DNA of 64,000 bases from Cytophagales bacterium (GCA_004292855.1 RDXN01000031.1:124001-188000), one strand, 5' to 3'. Shown: positions 1-8,737, numbered from the stretch's first letter. Numbers and translations are program-made. Notes: generated from the sequence alone by a model not told the origin.

Positions 1-1
1 G

Positions 2-475
2 AGTATTCAGGATGGCGACGTGGCTGACTGGGACCAGATGATCGACGGGAATGTGCAGGGCGTGCTCTACGTGTCGAAGGCCGTTATTCCGGGCATGGTA
101 GCGCGGCAACGGGGGCATATTGTGAACCTGAGTTCGATTGCGGGCAAGCAAACCTACGCCAACGGGGCCGTGTATTGCGCCAGTAAAGCCGCCGTGGAGG
201 CCCTCAGCACGGGTATGCGGCTCGACCTCACCCAACACGGCATCAAGGTAACGAACATCGCACCCGGAGCGGTCGAGACGGAGTTCTCTGTGGTGCGTTT
301 CAAGGGCGACACCGAACGGGCCGCTAAAGTGTATGCGGGATTCGACCCGTTGACCGCGAAAGACATTGCCGATTCTATTGTGTATGCCGTGACGGCCCCC
401 GCCAACGTAACCATCGCCGACATCACGATTCTGGCCGCAGCCCAGGCCGCAGCAACAACGATTCATCGTGTGTGA
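2..475 (+). CDS. SDR-family NAD(P)-dependent oxidoreductase, 3' part
   Basis: This is the C-terminal part of a short-chain dehydrogenase/reductase whose start lies before the window: the frame is open to base 2, and the GTG at 20 is probably internal. The visible part has the N-V-Q helix, the LSSIAG strand carrying the catalytic Ser, and the YCASK form of the YxxxK catalytic motif, then an IAPGAVETEF segment typical of the cofactor-binding region. The layout resembles YdfG-like 3-hydroxy acid / serine dehydrogenases, but the substrate cannot be read. The N-terminal GxxxGxG cofactor loop is outside the window. It converges on the LytTR regulator gene with a 12-nt gap. Confidence 0.85.
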   Translation, partial: SIQDGDVADWDQMIDGNVQGVLYVSKAVIPGMVARQRGHIVNLSSIAGKQTYANGAVYCASKAAVEALSTGMRLDLTQHGIKVTNIAPGAVETEFSVVRFKGDTERAAKVYAGFDPLTAKDIADSIVYAVTAPANVTIADITILAAAQAAATTIHRV

Positions 476-487
476 ACGCGTAACGAC

Positions 488-1198
488 CTATGACCCGGAG
501 ATTGTTTTGTAAAACCGCTCGCGGTAGGCGTCGCCAATAGGCAGGGTTGCCACGGTTTTATCGGGGGTTGCTACTGAGATCCGGCTGCGTTCAACCGAGC
601 TAATGTGGGCCAGTGCGACAATGTACGATTTGTGAACCCGCACGAAGCGGTCGGTTGGGAGGCTGTCTTCTAAACTGCTGATGGTTTGTTTGGCGATTAC
701 CTTCTGAGTTTTAGTGTGAATGAGCAGGTAATTCTGCAACCCTTCGACGTAGAGAATATCGTTGAGGTCGATGCGCTGCAACCGGTATTCGGTCTTCACA
801 AACAGGAAAAGGGTTGACGCAGGTGCATTCGCTACCGTCAGTCGGCTCTGCGCTTTCTGAACGGCCCGGTAAAAACGCTCGAACGAAATGGGCTTGAGCA
901 GATAATCGATCACATCATGCTCGTAGCCCTCCAGGGCATATTCGGGGTAAGCAGTGGTCAGGATTACGCTAGCCCGGCCATTCAGAGCCTGCAAAAACTG
1001 CAAGCCAGTGAGTTGCGGCATCTGAATATCCAGAAAAATAAGATCGACTGCCTCACTGGCGATGTGGTTGAGGGCGTCGATTGGGTTGGTGATGGCAGCC
1101 ACAAGGTGCAGCGACGACACGTTCTGAATATAATCGGTGAGGATATCTAGGGCCAGCGGTTTGTCATCGACCACGAGGCAACGGAGGGGGCGGGTCAT
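488..1198 (-). CDS. LytTR-family response regulator
   Basis: A 236-aa response regulator. The N-terminal receiver domain (about 1-120) has the acidic pair VVDD, the phospho-acceptor Asp in FLDIQMP (about residue 57), the TTAY switch and the YLLKP lysine. The C-terminal LytTR DNA-binding domain (about 130-232) shows ILYVEGLQNYLLIHT and RFVRVHKSYIV. It is known that this class usually binds two direct repeats about 21 bp apart. The gene overlaps the end of the upstream LytS-like kinase gene by 4 nt, so the two are probably translationally coupled partners. A candidate target site lies in front of the operon at 3404-3434. Confidence 0.93.
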   Translation of the reverse strand: MTRPLRCLVVDDKPLALDILTDYIQNVSSLHLVAAITNPIDALNHIASEAVDLIFLDIQMPQLTGLQFLQALNGRASVILTTAYPEYALEGYEHDVIDYLLKPISFERFYRAVQKAQSRLTVANAPASTLFLFVKTEYRLQRIDLNDILYVEGLQNYLLIHTKTQKVIAKQTISSLEDSLPTDRFVRVHKSYIVALAHISSVERSRISVATPDKTVATLPIGDAYRERFYKTISGS

Positions 1199-2247
1199 AA
1201 GTCGAGATGCAGGTTCACGTGGTAGGTATCGGGTTGGTCGGCGACGTGCAAACTGTGCCGGTTGGGGTAAAGTAGTTCCAGCCGTCGGCGAACGTTGGCC
1301 AGGCCGATCCCGCCCATGTGGTCTTTCTGTTGCTCGATCTTGCGGTTTTGCAGGGTCAGATCGACGGTCGTTTCGGTCAGGTCGAGATGAATCTGCACCG
1401 GGCTGGCCGGGTCCGAAATGACCCCGTGTTTAAACGCGTTTTCGACAAACGACACCAGCAGCAACGGGGCAATCATCTGCCCGTTTAGTGGGCCAGTCAA
1501 TTGATACTGAACATGTAGATTATCTTTTAGCCCAATACGCTGCAACTGAATCAGGCTTTGCAGGTAATCGACTTCTTTCGCCAGCGGCACCCGGTCGTGT
1601 CGGGCGTCGTGCAACACGTAGCGAAGCAGTTCCGACAGTTTCAGGAGGGCATCGGGCGCATCGTCGGATTTACGGTACACGAGCGCGTAAATATCGTTGA
1701 TCGTGTTGAACAAAAAGTGCGGGTTCAATTGCGACCGCAAAAAGGCCAACTCGGCAGCGGTGCGGGCCTGTTCGGTCTCGTGTTGCCGACGCTCGTTGAT
1801 GAAATGACGTTTGATGAACGCATAAAGCAGGCCATAAATCACGAAATCGAGGTAGTAGAATACGCTGTTTCGCACGAACCAGCCAAGCGTAAATGACGAA
1901 TGCCGGTCGTAGTTGTCGAATCCGAACACGGGTTTAAATAACTGCATTTCCGCGCTATATCGGATGAACGTAATTACCGCGAAGGTGGCTACCACACCCA
2001 GCAAAGCCCAGCCATAGTGTGTTGGCGTCAGTCGCCCAACCAGCAGAGGACGGGCGACTAAATAAACTGAGCCGTAGAAGGCCCCTGCCAGAATGAATGT
2101 GTATATTCCCGAAACCAGGCCATAAATAGCCATGTCTGTTTTTGGAATTTCCACATGCGGACTAGCATATAGGTCAGTGGCGTCTTTGAGCCACAATAAC
2201 GTCCAGATCAGCAAGTGGAAGGGCCATTCGGGCAGGGGACGTTTCAT
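1195..2247 (-). CDS. LytS/YehU-type sensor histidine kinase
   Basis: A 350-aa membrane histidine kinase. About four hydrophobic segments lie in the first 150 residues, then a short linker leads to the His_kinase domain with LNPHFLFNTIND, where the His is the phosphorylation site. The ATPase domain has ENAFKHG (N box) and a GGIGLANVRRRL glycine loop. No extracytoplasmic sensor domain is visible, so sensing may occur through the membrane part. Its start overlaps the stop of the peptidase-like gene by 4 nt and its end overlaps the LytTR gene by 4 nt, giving a tightly coupled three-gene unit. Confidence 0.93.
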   Translation of the reverse strand: MKRPLPEWPFHLLIWTLLWLKDATDLYASPHVEIPKTDMAIYGLVSGIYTFILAGAFYGSVYLVARPLLVGRLTPTHYGWALLGVVATFAVITFIRYSAEMQLFKPVFGFDNYDRHSSFTLGWFVRNSVFYYLDFVIYGLLYAFIKRHFINERRQHETEQARTAAELAFLRSQLNPHFLFNTINDIYALVYRKSDDAPDALLKLSELLRYVLHDARHDRVPLAKEVDYLQSLIQLQRIGLKDNLHVQYQLTGPLNGQMIAPLLLVSFVENAFKHGVISDPASPVQIHLDLTETTVDLTLQNRKIEQQKDHMGGIGLANVRRRLELLYPNRHSLHVADQPDTYHVNLHLDL

Positions 2248-3344
2248 CGGGTCGAGACAGTCGGTTGCGGGTATTTTTGAGCAAGGTAAGCCAAAATTTT
2301 CGGCATAAACTGCCCAAAATCGGCGTAGGTGGAGTTGTTCAGATACTGCTGTCCGATCACGTCGGCAATATCTTCGGCATACAGAAAATCTCCCACGATC
2401 TCTTTGGCGGCTTGTTTCCGGGCTTCTTTGGGCGTCCGGTGTTGCCGAAACAGGGCAATCACAACACCCCGAACCAAGTTTTCATCGAAGCAATGCGACC
2501 ATGTTTTTATATTGTTCTGCTTCATACCTGCGTCTGTTTTGTTGAGAAGGTAGGCCAGCTTTTCGATTTCGGACGCGTGCTGCCGTTGCCAGCCGTTCGT
2601 GTAAATATGGCTTCCTTCGTGCCACACCATCATCACCGACTCCGTGCCAAGGTCGAAAACTGGTGTGTCAGTGTCTTTAGAATCTTGATTGAAAAAACCG
2701 ACGTTGTAGGCGACCCGGTTGGCGTAACGGGGGTTCAGGGTTTTGGTCATGATGGCATGGGCACCCCAGCCGTTCAGCGGGTCGAGGTAGATGCTCCAGG
2801 CGGCATTGCCGCGTTCGCGATAGAGCGAGTCGAGCTTCGCAACCAACCCCTGTTTAGCAATATTCTCGCGAACAGGTTTGGCCCAACTCGCATAGTCTGC
2901 CTGATGCTGCTGGTAGAAATTCCAGAATTTGGTATCGTCGTAAAACTGCTTGCAAAGCTGCATGTAGGTCTGTACGGTATCTTTTCCGTAGTATTTGTAC
3001 CAATTCAGGCTGTCGGCAGGGATGTGAATCCGCACATCGGGGAAATTATCGAAGCAGTAGCCCAACTCGGCCAGATCGGTATAAACACGGCCCATATTTT
3101 TGACGTGCTTCACGGCGGGGTGATTTGCGTACGGCGTAAAATAGGTCTCAACGGCTTTGGCGTAGGTCGATTTGTTGGGCATCCGGTATTGTCCGGCCAA
3201 AATCTGGACAATCGTGAACAGTTCGATGCCAGGATGAACCGTGACTTCCAACCGCTCAAGTGTGTTGGGGGCGGGTTTGGGCGATTGAGCAACGGCAGTT
3301 TGCAGGATGATAACCGCGAGCAGAGTGGCAAGTAGTGTTTTCAT
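2244..3344 (-). CDS. secreted metallopeptidase-like protein (DUF4932-like)
   Basis: A 366-aa protein with a clear signal peptide (MKTLLATLLAVIILQTAVAQ). Around residue 240 it has VWHEGSHIY, matching the HExxH zinc-peptidase pattern, with a downstream FDENLVRG acidic motif that could give a third ligand. The rest resembles Bacteroidota proteins annotated DUF4932; that family name is from memory and only moderately sure. Export and peptidase activity are inferences from the motif. It is the first gene of a coupled operon with a LytS/LytTR pair, so it may act as an envelope sensor input or as the regulated effector. It is divergent from the PorU2-like gene across 132 bp. Confidence 0.7.
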   Translation of the reverse strand: MKTLLATLLAVIILQTAVAQSPKPAPNTLERLEVTVHPGIELFTIVQILAGQYRMPNKSTYAKAVETYFTPYANHPAVKHVKNMGRVYTDLAELGYCFDNFPDVRIHIPADSLNWYKYYGKDTVQTYMQLCKQFYDDTKFWNFYQQHQADYASWAKPVRENIAKQGLVAKLDSLYRERGNAAWSIYLDPLNGWGAHAIMTKTLNPRYANRVAYNVGFFNQDSKDTDTPVFDLGTESVMMVWHEGSHIYTNGWQRQHASEIEKLAYLLNKTDAGMKQNNIKTWSHCFDENLVRGVVIALFRQHRTPKEARKQAAKEIVGDFLYAEDIADVIGQQYLNNSTYADFGQFMPKILAYLAQKYPQPTVSTR

Positions 3345-3391
3345 GGCTTGTTGTTGTTTGTCGCTTCAAACCTAGCCTAACTCCTAATCCT

Positions 3392-3434
3392 GTAACGAAC
3401 CCAGTTGACCAACGCCGGATTTCTGTTGACGAAC
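3392..3434. promoter_or_regulatory. candidate LytTR-binding direct repeats
   Basis: In the 132-bp gap between the divergent peptidase/kinase/regulator operon and the PorU2-like gene, GTTGACCAAC (3404-3413) and GTTGACGAAC (3425-3434) are direct repeats whose starts are exactly 21 bp apart. A weaker third copy, GTAACGAAC, is at 3392-3400. Two direct repeats spaced by two helical turns is the known site layout for LytTR regulators such as AgrA and ComE. Assignment to the LytTR protein of this operon is inference. A weak promoter for the plus-strand gene (TTG at 3426, TAGCTTAC near 3450) would overlap the second repeat. Confidence 0.45.
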
Positions 3435-3476
3435 CAGCCTGTTTTTTCGTAGCTTACAGCTCCAAACCCTACCCGC

Positions 3477-6400
3477 ATGCGCTGCCTCTGTTTCTGGCCG
3501 CTTCTGTTCCTCACCACAACCTTTAGCTTTGCTCAGACTACCGGCACCGAATGGATTCGGGCGGGGCAACCGTATTACAAAATCCCGGTCGCGAAGGCGG
3601 CTACGTACGCGCTCACGCCCGATCACCTCCGGCGGGTGGGCGTCGATCTCGGCACGTTGGACCCGCGCACGTTTCAACTGTTCCACCGGGGCCGCGAGCA
3701 GGCCGTTCGCGTGTTGGGCGAGGCCGATGGCCGTTTCGATCCCGTCGACTCGCTCCTGTTCAGAGGGCAAGCCAACGACGGCGTACCCGACTCGGCTCTG
3801 TACCGACCCGCTTCGGCTCAGCCACACCCGTTCTACAGTCTCTTCTCCGACACGACCTATTACTATTTGACCTGGCGAGCGGGCGTTTTGGGCCTTCGCG
3901 AACCCGTAAAGCAAACTGCATCAGGCAAGCCCATTTCGCGAACCGTGGTGCAGGTGTTTACCACCGACTACCCCGCCGGAGCAATTTATCCGCTAGGTGC
4001 ATCGACCGCCAACGGATCGGTGTTGAGCCACTACGACGAGGGCGAAGGCTGGACGGGGCCGCTTGTTTCGGCAGGGAACCCATTTTCGGTGGTAGTGCCA
4101 CTTACGGGGGCGGTTTGGACCGATAGCTCGTTTGTTCGGGTAGAGGTCTGGGTGACGGGGCGGAATGCGTGGCCCCATCGGGTGATGTGGTGGGTGAACG
4201 GGCAACGGGTAGCGGAGAGCGAGTTTCAAAACTACACGACCGGGCGGTTCTCGGTCTTGTTGAGAAGTACAGAAATCGGGAAACCCGATGCGCTGACGGT
4301 GGTTCTAGACCCCCAAAACGTCGGTGAACAGGTGTCCCTTTCAGCGGTGTGGGTGTTGTATGATGGTCTTGCCGAACGCGAAATCATCTTGCCCGCGCCC
4401 GACCTACAGCCGGTTCGATTTCGGGCGTTGGAAGGGCGCAAGAGCAATTATCTGATTGTTACGCACCCGTTGTTGCGGCACCCCGTGGGCACCGTTGCCG
4501 ACCCGGTAACGACCTACGCGAGCTACCGGGCATCGCTCGCCGGGGGCAGCTACGACACCCTGACGGTAAATAGCGAAGAGTTGTTCGACCTCTTCACTTA
4601 TGGCGAACGCAGCCCGTTGGCCATCCGGCGGTTTGCGGCTTATATGCTCCGGCAAAATGGCTCGCGCTACACACAGGCCCCACATCTGTTCCTGATTGGG
4701 CAATCGCGCGACCCGCAGGGCGTCCGCAAAAACCCCAATGCCCCCCTGCTCGACCTCGTACCCAATGGCGGTTGGCCCGGTTCCGATGCTCTGCTGGTTG
4801 AGGGGCTGAACGGCGCGGCACGCGACACTCCGGCTCTGGCCGTGGGGCGGCTGAACACCGCCCGCTCCCAAACGGTGCTGGATTATCTGGCCAAAGTACG
4901 GGAGCAGGAAGAGCATTCACGACCCCAACTCTGGCAAAAAACGCTGTTGCACCTAAGCGGAGGCCGTTCGGCGGAGGAGTTGAGCCGGTTTCGCGGGTTC
5001 GTACAGGGGTTTGCCCAAGTGGCCGAACAACCGCCGTTGGGGGCCGGGTTTATGCTGCGGGGTAAGCAAACGACGGAGTTGGTGGAGGCCGTTCCCGTTG
5101 CCGATCTGGTGAACAAAGGCCTGGGACTGATCACCGTGTTTGGGCACTCGGGCCTCGACGTGACCGACGTTGATCTCGGCTTTGCCACCAACGACCGACG
5201 GGGTTACCAGAACCGGGGCCGGTATCCGTTTCTGTTGGTGAACGGCTGTGCGGCTGGCAACGTTTTCTTTGGTCGACCGACGTTTGGGACCGACTGGGTC
5301 ACGGCCCCGAACCGGGGGGCCATTGGCTTCATGGCCCATACCTACAACGGGTTCCCGAACGAGATGCGGGCATTTACGGACGTGTTTTACCAAACGCTCA
5401 ACGACCCCGTCTGGCAAGTCGAAACCATCGGGCGGGTACACGGCGAGACCATCCGGCGGTATCTGGCTACCAACCAAACCCTTATCGACACGGCCAATGC
5501 CCAACAATTTCTGTTGCAGGGCGACCCCGCCATCCGTCTCTTCCCGTTCGACAAGCCTGATTATGCGTTTGGCGATGCGAACAAGCTCACTACCTCAACC
5601 GACTCGCTGCTGGCGCGGGTGGTGGTCACCAACGCGGGCCGCGCCGAGCCGGGGCCGTTGCCCATCCGCATCCGGCAGTACACGCCTGAAGGTCAATTGC
5701 TTTCGGAACAAACGCGCAGTCTGCCGAGGCCCTTGTTTTCTGACACGCTCACGCTGAAACTCCCGACACACAGCCGCCCGGCATCGGGGCAGGTGATCGA
5801 ACTGAAACTGAACCCCGCCGAGCAACTGCCCGAATATGATTTCGCAAACAACACGCTCATTCTAGGCGATACTAGCTCCACCGAATTACCCTTTCCGCCA
5901 GACCATGTGCCGCCCCTCCTGGAAGTCGCGTTCGACGGACAACGCATTGAAAACGAAGCCATTGTGGCACCGAGTCCGCTCATCAGCCTACGCATCCGCG
6001 ACGATAACCCCCGTCTGTTCCGGCGCGACACCACCGGCCTTTTGCTGTATTTGCTCCGTCCGGCACAGGCCCAAACCGGGCAGTCCGAGCGGCTCAACTG
6101 GCGCAATGCCACAACGACTTCAGAAGAAAATGGCCGCTCGTTTCGCGTTGATTATCGCCCCGCTACTCCCTTGCCCGATGGTCGCTATGAATTAGAAGCG
6201 TATGCCAGTGACCTGAGCGGCAACCGGGCGGCTCCATACCGGATTGGCTTCCAGGTAATGACTGAACCGAGGGTACTTACGGCGGGCGTTGGCCCAAACC
6301 CGTTTGGCGGTTTGGGAGGAAATGTGCCAACCCGTTTCTATCTGACGTTAACCGGCTCAGAACCACCCGAACGCGTGCAACTGACAGTTACGAACCTGGG

Positions 6401-6599
6401 CGGGCAGGTCGTTTGGCAAACCACCCAACCCGGACGCATTGGCCTACACGAGTGGTTCTGGAGCGGCAACGACGAATACGAAAATGCGCTGCCTGCTGGC
6501 GTGTATCTGTATCATTTTGAACTGGTTGGCTCTGGAGCAAGTGCATTCAGCGCATCGAAAGGGGTACATTTAACGGGCCGTGTGCTGCTTATCCGATGA
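3477..6599 (+). CDS. PorU2-like type IX secretion sortase (C25-family cysteine peptidase)
   Basis: A 1040-aa secreted protein with signal peptide MRCLCFWPLLFLTTTFSFAQ. The centre is a gingipain/caspase-like C25 peptidase fold with the catalytic His in TVFGHSG (about residue 557) and the Cys in LVNGCAAG (about residue 592). The C-terminal part carries Ig-like beta domains and a FlgD-like ending (NPFGGLGG... GVYLYHFEL), as in proteins annotated as putative T9SS sortase PorU2. PorU itself removes the C-terminal signal of T9SS cargo and attaches it to the cell surface; this paralogous family is less studied. It overlaps the next gene by 4 nt. A T9SS cargo-like amylase lies at 36737. Confidence 0.82.
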   Translation: MRCLCFWPLLFLTTTFSFAQTTGTEWIRAGQPYYKIPVAKAATYALTPDHLRRVGVDLGTLDPRTFQLFHRGREQAVRVLGEADGRFDPVDSLLFRGQANDGVPDSALYRPASAQPHPFYSLFSDTTYYYLTWRAGVLGLREPVKQTASGKPISRTVVQVFTTDYPAGAIYPLGASTANGSVLSHYDEGEGWTGPLVSAGNPFSVVVPLTGAVWTDSSFVRVEVWVTGRNAWPHRVMWWVNGQRVAESEFQNYTTGRFSVLLRSTEIGKPDALTVVLDPQNVGEQVSLSAVWVLYDGLAEREIILPAPDLQPVRFRALEGRKSNYLIVTHPLLRHPVGTVADPVTTYASYRASLAGGSYDTLTVNSEELFDLFTYGERSPLAIRRFAAYMLRQNGSRYTQAPHLFLIGQSRDPQGVRKNPNAPLLDLVPNGGWPGSDALLVEGLNGAARDTPALAVGRLNTARSQTVLDYLAKVREQEEHSRPQLWQKTLLHLSGGRSAEELSRFRGFVQGFAQVAEQPPLGAGFMLRGKQTTELVEAVPVADLVNKGLGLITVFGHSGLDVTDVDLGFATNDRRGYQNRGRYPFLLVNGCAAGNVFFGRPTFGTDWVTAPNRGAIGFMAHTYNGFPNEMRAFTDVFYQTLNDPVWQVETIGRVHGETIRRYLATNQTLIDTANAQQFLLQGDPAIRLFPFDKPDYAFGDANKLTTSTDSLLARVVVTNAGRAEPGPLPIRIRQYTPEGQLLSEQTRSLPRPLFSDTLTLKLPTHSRPASGQVIELKLNPAEQLPEYDFANNTLILGDTSSTELPFPPDHVPPLLEVAFDGQRIENEAIVAPSPLISLRIRDDNPRLFRRDTTGLLLYLLRPAQAQTGQSERLNWRNATTTSEENGRSFRVDYRPATPLPDGRYELEAYASDLSGNRAAPYRIGFQVMTEPRVLTAGVGPNPFGGLGGNVPTRFYLTLTGSEPPERVQLTVTNLGGQVVWQTTQPGRIGLHEWFWSGNDEYENALPAGVYLYHFELVGSGASAFSASKGVHLTGRVLLIR

Positions 6600-7585
6600 C
6601 ACGCGGCTACCCATTTCCGCTAAGCGTTTGGGCATTACTCGGCCTGCTGATAGCCGGGTTGAGCTACCGCCACCCTACTCACGCTACCTCGCCCGACTCG
6701 CTCCACTATCTGCGCGTGGCGACCGACTGGCAAGCCTACGACGGCACATTTCCACCCGGTTATTCGCTGCTCACCTGGGTAACTGCCACGCTTACACAAC
6801 TGCCCGTTTTGTGGGCGTCGAAGCTCGTCAACTGGCTGGCTCTCGGCGTGTTTGGCTGGCTCTGGGCGGGGCGCGTTGGCCCGAAACGGGCGGGGTGGTT
6901 ATTGACCCTGTGGCTCCTGCCGGGCAACTTGCGCATCGCCACCTACACCTGGTCCGAAACGGTGTTCGTTGTGGGGTTGCTCGAAACTGTTTGGCAACTA
7001 AATCAACAAAAACAAAACCGACCCAATCGGGTCTGGCTATTGCTGGCATTACTGCCCTGGGTACGGTATGTGGGGTTATTTATGTTCGTCCGGCGCGTTC
7101 CGGCCACTAGCCTGATTGGGGCTGGTTTGCTACTCGCTCTCAATTTATTCCTGACTAACCACCTTTTCGGTGGCCCGCGCCTGCTACCCACCGAACACCT
7201 GCCCGACCTTTTTGAAATGGCTACAGGGGCTATTTTAAACGAGTTTCTGCTCTATAACCGCCCCCACAGCAACCCAACGGTGTTTTGGCTCGCTCTGACA
7301 GGGCAGGCAATAAGCGTCGTGGGGCTATTTCTCTGGCTTCGGCGCAACGGATTTTTCGTTGAAACCCGCAATCCGCTAGTGCGCGACCTGTTCCGAACGG
7401 GCCTGCTCTATTTTATGGTCTTGTTTGCCCTACGGTGCCTAAGCCCGTTCGACCCGCTGAACGAGCGGCTCATGCTGCCGGGGAGTATATGCTGGTTGGT
7501 GGGGCTGGTGTTGGCCGTTCAGTCCCAGCATTCCATGATGAGCAGGTCGCCGGAGCGGGCCGAGATGCGCACAAACCCGTCTTGA
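6596..7585 (+). CDS. polytopic membrane protein, possibly GT39-like
   Basis: A 329-aa hydrophobic protein with roughly eight membrane segments. The first extracytoplasmic loop has SPDSLHYLRVA and PPGYSLLTW, resembling the acidic loop of mannosyltransferase-like (GT-C) membrane proteins found beside Bacteroidota surface-protein genes. It is shorter than full-length GT39 enzymes and I see no decisive catalytic motif. The ATG overlaps the stop of the PorU2-like gene, so co-translation is likely. The last 22 or so residues are encoded over the 3' end of the opposite thiamine pyrophosphokinase gene, and their sequence looks like an extension rather than part of the fold. Confidence 0.7.
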   Translation: MTRGYPFPLSVWALLGLLIAGLSYRHPTHATSPDSLHYLRVATDWQAYDGTFPPGYSLLTWVTATLTQLPVLWASKLVNWLALGVFGWLWAGRVGPKRAGWLLTLWLLPGNLRIATYTWSETVFVVGLLETVWQLNQQKQNRPNRVWLLLALLPWVRYVGLFMFVRRVPATSLIGAGLLLALNLFLTNHLFGGPRLLPTEHLPDLFEMATGAILNEFLLYNRPHSNPTVFWLALTGQAISVVGLFLWLRRNGFFVETRNPLVRDLFRTGLLYFMVLFALRCLSPFDPLNERLMLPGSICWLVGLVLAVQSQHSMMSRSPERAEMRTNPS

Positions 7586-8181
7586 GCGGCCTCGTTGCTG
7601 TTGCCGGAGCGGTAGCCGAGCATCAGACTCTCGTTGTTGAGGTTGTATTTCAGCCCGCCCGTAACGATTCCCTCAACCGTCCCGACCGGCACGAGCGAGA
7701 GGGGCGTTCCGGCCTCGTACCATTTTTCATAAGTACCCACAAGTGGAAAAATCCGCGAATAATCGTCCAGCATCACCACCTTAATCTGGTCTTTATAGCG
7801 CACGATATTGGTCATGTTCGTGAGCGAATGGTCGGCCCGGCGACCAGTGGCCCACACGATGTTTACTGCCGAGTGCCCACGATCAATCAGGTATTCGATG
7901 CCTTTTTCAAGATCAGTTTTGTCCTGGTCGGGCGTGTGAACTACCTCCAGCGGGTACTGTTTTGAGCGAATCAGGTCGAGGTCTAAATCGCCATCGAAGT
8001 CACCCAGCAACACGTCGACTTTGATGTCGAGGTCCAACACGCGCCAGATAGCCCGGTCGAGCACCACCACCACCGGCGACCATTCGAGCAGTTGACCAAG
8101 CAGTTCGTCGGAGCAGGATTCACCGTTGGCAATGAGCAGGGCGGGTTCCTGCTCGTCGCGGACAATGTGATGGGAAGACAT
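7519..8181 (-). CDS. thiamine pyrophosphokinase
   Basis: A 220-aa protein from the ATG at 8179-8181. The frame is open further upstream, but that stretch is the GCAGTAG repeat, so the later start is chosen. The N-terminal domain has LLIANGESC, the VVVLDRA strand, LLGDFDGD, HTPDQDKTDLEKGI and ATGRRADHSL, all hallmarks of the ThiN/TPK catalytic domain that transfers pyrophosphate from ATP to thiamine. The C-terminal thiamin-binding half has SLVPVG and a GLKYNLNNE segment. It lies downstream of guanine deaminase, separated by an inverted repeat. Its 3' end overlaps the membrane-protein gene by 67 nt. Confidence 0.88.
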   Translation of the reverse strand: MSSHHIVRDEQEPALLIANGESCSDELLGQLLEWSPVVVVLDRAIWRVLDLDIKVDVLLGDFDGDLDLDLIRSKQYPLEVVHTPDQDKTDLEKGIEYLIDRGHSAVNIVWATGRRADHSLTNMTNIVRYKDQIKVVMLDDYSRIFPLVGTYEKWYEAGTPLSLVPVGTVEGIVTGGLKYNLNNESLMLGYRSGNSNEAAQDGFVRISARSGDLLIMECWD

Positions 8182-8184
8182 ATT

Positions 8185-8270
8185 AGTAGCAGTAAGCAGT
8201 AGGCAGTAGGCAGTAGCAGTAGAGAGCGCGTCAACCACTGCCCACTGCTACTGCCTACTGCTACTAGTAT
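8185..8270. repeat. GCAGTAG-type imperfect inverted repeat
   Basis: The left arm (about 8185-8222) and right arm (about 8239-8270) are built from GCAGTAG/GCAGTAA units and their complement CTACTGC, and can pair over about 32 nt with a few mismatches. The right arm reaches into the last codons of the guanine deaminase gene, and the left arm ends just before the thiamine pyrophosphokinase start. As RNA it would form a long stem between the two cistrons. No flanking target duplication was seen. Confidence 0.75.
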
Positions 8271-8737
8271 TTAGTCTTGTCAACTTTCTCTTTCCACTCC
8301 GCGAAGACCATATTGGCTTCGTCGCGGAGGGCCTGGGTCATGGGAATGCTGCGACGTTCGCGGGGCTTGTCAATTTCTTCATAAATAAACTGATCGTCGA
8401 AACCGGCCCCGGCAGCGTCGGAGTGGAACGACCCGTACACAATGCGCGAGGGCCGCGCCCAGTAAATGGCTCCTAAGCACATGGGGCAGGGTTCGCAGGA
8501 GGCATAGAGCGTGCAGCCATCGAGTTGAAACGTTTGCAGATTGCGGCAAGCGTCGCGAATGGCCACCACTTCGGCGTGGGCGGTGGGGTCGTTAGTCGAG
8601 GTTACTTCGTTGCTACCCCGACCCACAATCTGCCCGTCTTTGACCACTACAGAGCCAAACGGCCCGCCCTTTCCGGTGTTCATGCCCTCACGGGCCAACC
8701 GGATGGCCTCGCGCAAAAACTGTTCATCATTTGTCAT
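8264..8737 (-). CDS. guaD: guanine deaminase (GuaD-type nucleoside deaminase)
   Basis: A 157-aa zinc deaminase of the CDA/TadA fold. It has HAEVVAIRDAC (His ligand and catalytic Glu) and SCEPCPMCLGAIYWA (the two Cys ligands). The sequence follows Bacillus subtilis GuaD closely by memory, including GGPFGSVVVKDG, TSTNDPTAHAE, AGFDDQFIYEEIDKP and the short C-terminal tail, so guanine to xanthine deamination is more likely than tRNA A34 editing. Its start overlaps the stop of the upstream PD-(D/E)XK-like gene by 4 nt. The stop codon sits at the edge of an inverted repeat. Confidence 0.85.
   Translation of the reverse strand: MTNDEQFLREAIRLAREGMNTGKGGPFGSVVVKDGQIVGRGSNEVTSTNDPTAHAEVVAIRDACRNLQTFQLDGCTLYASCEPCPMCLGAIYWARPSRIVYGSFHSDAAGAGFDDQFIYEEIDKPRERRSIPMTQALRDEANMVFAEWKEKVDKTKY

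Noticed and set aside
2265-3335. 356-codon open frame on the plus strand opposite the peptidase-like gene
   Set aside because: It mirrors the real gene in another frame, has no family motif, and the minus-strand frame has a signal peptide, HEGSH motif and operon coupling.
3384-3914. 176-codon minus-strand open frame over the start of the PorU2-like gene
   Set aside because: Overlaps the signal peptide of the PorU2-like gene and the regulatory gap; Arg/Glu/Gly-rich shadow composition.
8182-8238. Upstream extension of thiamine pyrophosphokinase to 8238
   Set aside because: The extra 19 residues are encoded by the GCAGTAG repeat; the Met at 8181 matches the family start.
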